Both the position numbers and the translations under genes were made by a program. DNA of 59,411 bases from Planoprotostelium fungivorum (taxonomy: Eukaryota > Evosea > Variosea > Cavosteliida > Cavosteliaceae): assembly GCA_003024175.1 (NCBI GenBank), contig MDYQ01000172.1:1-59411 (forward strand), read 5' to 3'. The notes under the pieces are model-generated. The model had not been told where the DNA came from. It did not search any database and was given only the letters and a program-made list of their open reading frames with translations. Shown piece by piece: positions 57,824 through 59,411 of the stretch (position 1 is the first letter of the stretch; each line of letters opens with the position of its first letter).

Positions 57824-59411
57824 ATGTCAAAGAGGAATCTGAACGAGAGCAATGCAAACACACCATCGATAGCCGTCGGGAAGTCACCTGGTCTATTCAA
57901 TGGACAGGACAATCCATTGTCAAAACGTCTATCGCGTAGAAAACTCTCAGAGAGGGCCGCTTCTTTCATTGACTCCCAAGAGGAACAGAGGGAGAGAGCC
58001 AGAGCGAACGATAGAAAGAGCAGGAGCGTATTGCAACATAAGCGAAATGAGATCGGAGAGACGATATACAAGAGTACGTTGACTCTATCACCTCTTGACG
58101 CTGACGGATCGCGCAGAACATCCTGGTTGGGTGCTGATGATGGATATTCAGACAGGCCTTCGTCAATCTGTAGGTAGGAGTGGTGAGCTCAGTTTTCAAG
58201 ACGAGAGAAAAGCCATTGAAGATAACCTATCCCGACACGCCAAGTTCTTCTCGACACCACCCGAGCTCACATTTCCTCCGTGAGTCTCCTCTCACTCCAT
58301 CTTCTTTCGATTTCCACCAACCCGCTCACATCTTCCATTTCTAACATCGAATCACCGTCATTCACTCATCGATTCGAAAGAGAGGGCTCCACCATGACAC
58401 AACCTCACAAGACCGAATTATTCAAATTCAAAAACTACTGTCCACTCGCCTTCGGTCATCTTCGACAGAAATTTGGAGTCGATCCCGGTGATTACATGGT
58501 CTCCCTGTGTAACACGGTCGATGACTCGGGTGAGCGACCACCTCTATCTCTCATGTGATTCTCATCGACGCGAAGGAACGAACGCCCTCCGCATCTTGCC
58601 CACACCAGGAAAGAGTGGGAGTATGTTCTTCTTCTCTCAAGACACAAAATACATCATCAAGACCATTCCCAAGAGCGAGGCGAAGCTGCTGCGCAACCTC
58701 CTGCCGTATTACTACCAGCACGTCATGCAGAACACGAACACGCTACTTCCTAGGTTCTACGGTCTCCATCGAGTCAAATCATCCAGAGGAGCTCCCGTTC
58801 GTCTCTTGATCATGGGAAATGTCTTTCAAACCAACAAGAAGATCCACCAGAGATACGACCTGAAGGTATTTTATTTCATTTTATTTCGTTCGAGGAAATC
58901 GTCGTGACGCTGATGAAGGGATCACTCTTCGGGCGAGCGGCCACACAAGAAGAAGTCGAAGTTCAGAAGGAGAACGTCACCTACAAGGACGTTGATTGGA
59001 GGGCACAGAAGAAGACTGTCATGCTGCCCAGGGAGCTCTCCGAACTGTTCATCAACCAACTCGATTCGGACTGTCTGGTGAGTGACGTGGCGCGACGTCA
59101 TGATGACGTCATCAGTTTTTGAGTCAGAGGGACATCATGGATTACAGTATGTTGGTCGGAATCCACGACTGTACTGTAGATCCTGAGAACGATTGTGCTC
59201 CATCTTGCCGTGAGAAGAGGAAGTATGCAAAGAGAACGTACAACATACAGAGCAACCACCCTCTGGTCAACCCCAACGTGACACTATTCATCGAAATTTC
59301 GACTCACGTGAGCAGTTGGTCAACGCCGATGGAGACCCCGAGTCAACGGGTCAAATTCCGATCTCCCGAGGAGAATCGGAGAAGGTCGCGGCGACCAATG
59401 GAGCTGCAGCT
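57824..59411 (+). CDS. Phosphatidylinositol-4-phosphate 5-kinase, 3' end outside window
   Basis: A lipid kinase making PI(4,5)P2 at membranes. It starts MSKRNLNESNANTPSIAVGK with a basic Ser/Arg-rich N-terminus. The PIPK domain begins near HPGWVLMMDIQTGLRQSVGR. Blocks: FKFKNYCPLAFGHLRQKFGV, DPGDYMVSLCN, the nucleotide-binding loop GKSGSMFFFSQDTKYIIKTI, LLRNLLPYYYQHVMQNTNTL, LLIMGNVFQTNKKIHQRYDL, KGS (across an intron) and DIMDYSMLVGIHD with the Asp of the catalytic region. The MORN repeats found in plant enzymes are absent. The gene runs off the window at 59411, before the Mg-binding and activation-loop region, so substrate class (type I or II) cannot be told. Introns of 40-60 bases. Confidence 0.9.

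Overview
The window is nuclear DNA from a unicellular eukaryote with a compact, intron-rich genome. Nearly every gene is cut by GT-AG introns, mostly about 40 to 65 bases (donors GTGAG or GTAAG, acceptors CAG or TAG). Genes lie on both strands, often 30 to 250 bases apart. The gene set (CPSF1, Ku80 with a DNA-PKcs-binding tail, a WDR41-like protein, a plant/amoeba-style ABCG transporter with a Cys-rich ectodomain, receptor kinases, a GB1 GTPase) and the architecture suggest an amoebozoan, possibly a protosteloid amoeba. This is an inference from gene content, not a database match.

Left end (1-5860): a repeat-rich accessory region. It holds a kinase-like gene (528-2318, minus) and a near-identical truncated copy of its 3' end (1-254). 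Two of its introns carry almost the same roughly 106-base sequence. A run of similar 40-65 base exon-like units follows. An AT-rich island (about 2990-5090) then holds degenerate tandem repeats, a MITE-like inverted repeat, a LINE-like 3' tail, a decayed plus-strand gene and a frameshifted retrotransposon RNase H fragment. Runs of N (255, 1706) mark assembly uncertainty here.

Core (5864-42184): GB1/GBP-type GTPase with a signal peptide (minus), CPSF1 (plus, divergent from it over 82 bases), a WD40 protein resembling WDR41 (minus), aquaporin (minus), DDX3/Ded1 helicase (minus), a GATA-type zinc-finger protein (minus), a very long ABCG transporter (minus), Ku80 (plus), a receptor kinase with a Pmp-like beta-helix ectodomain (minus), a GFA/CENP-V family protein (plus) and Hsp110 (minus).

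Right part (42185-59411): an MFS transporter and, 86 bases away on the same strand, a 6.2-kb Pls/PosA-type single-module NRPS (adenylation domain, carrier domain, then a membrane region with three hexapeptide-repeat domains, as in bacterial poly-epsilon-lysine synthetases) with an added N-terminal segment. A multi-pass membrane protein gene starts only 41 bases from it on the other strand. Then come a USP25/28-like deubiquitinase, a tiny predicted secreted-peptide gene, ribosomal protein eS27, and a PIP5-kinase gene cut by the window edge.

The most unusual items are the eukaryotic Pls-like NRPS with its close transporter neighbours, the beta-helix receptor kinase, the near-identical repeated introns, and a nested inverted repeat near 42.9 kb that could be a structured RNA. 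Exon borders were deduced by eye from frames and splice signals, so coordinates for multi-exon genes are the span from first to last codon.
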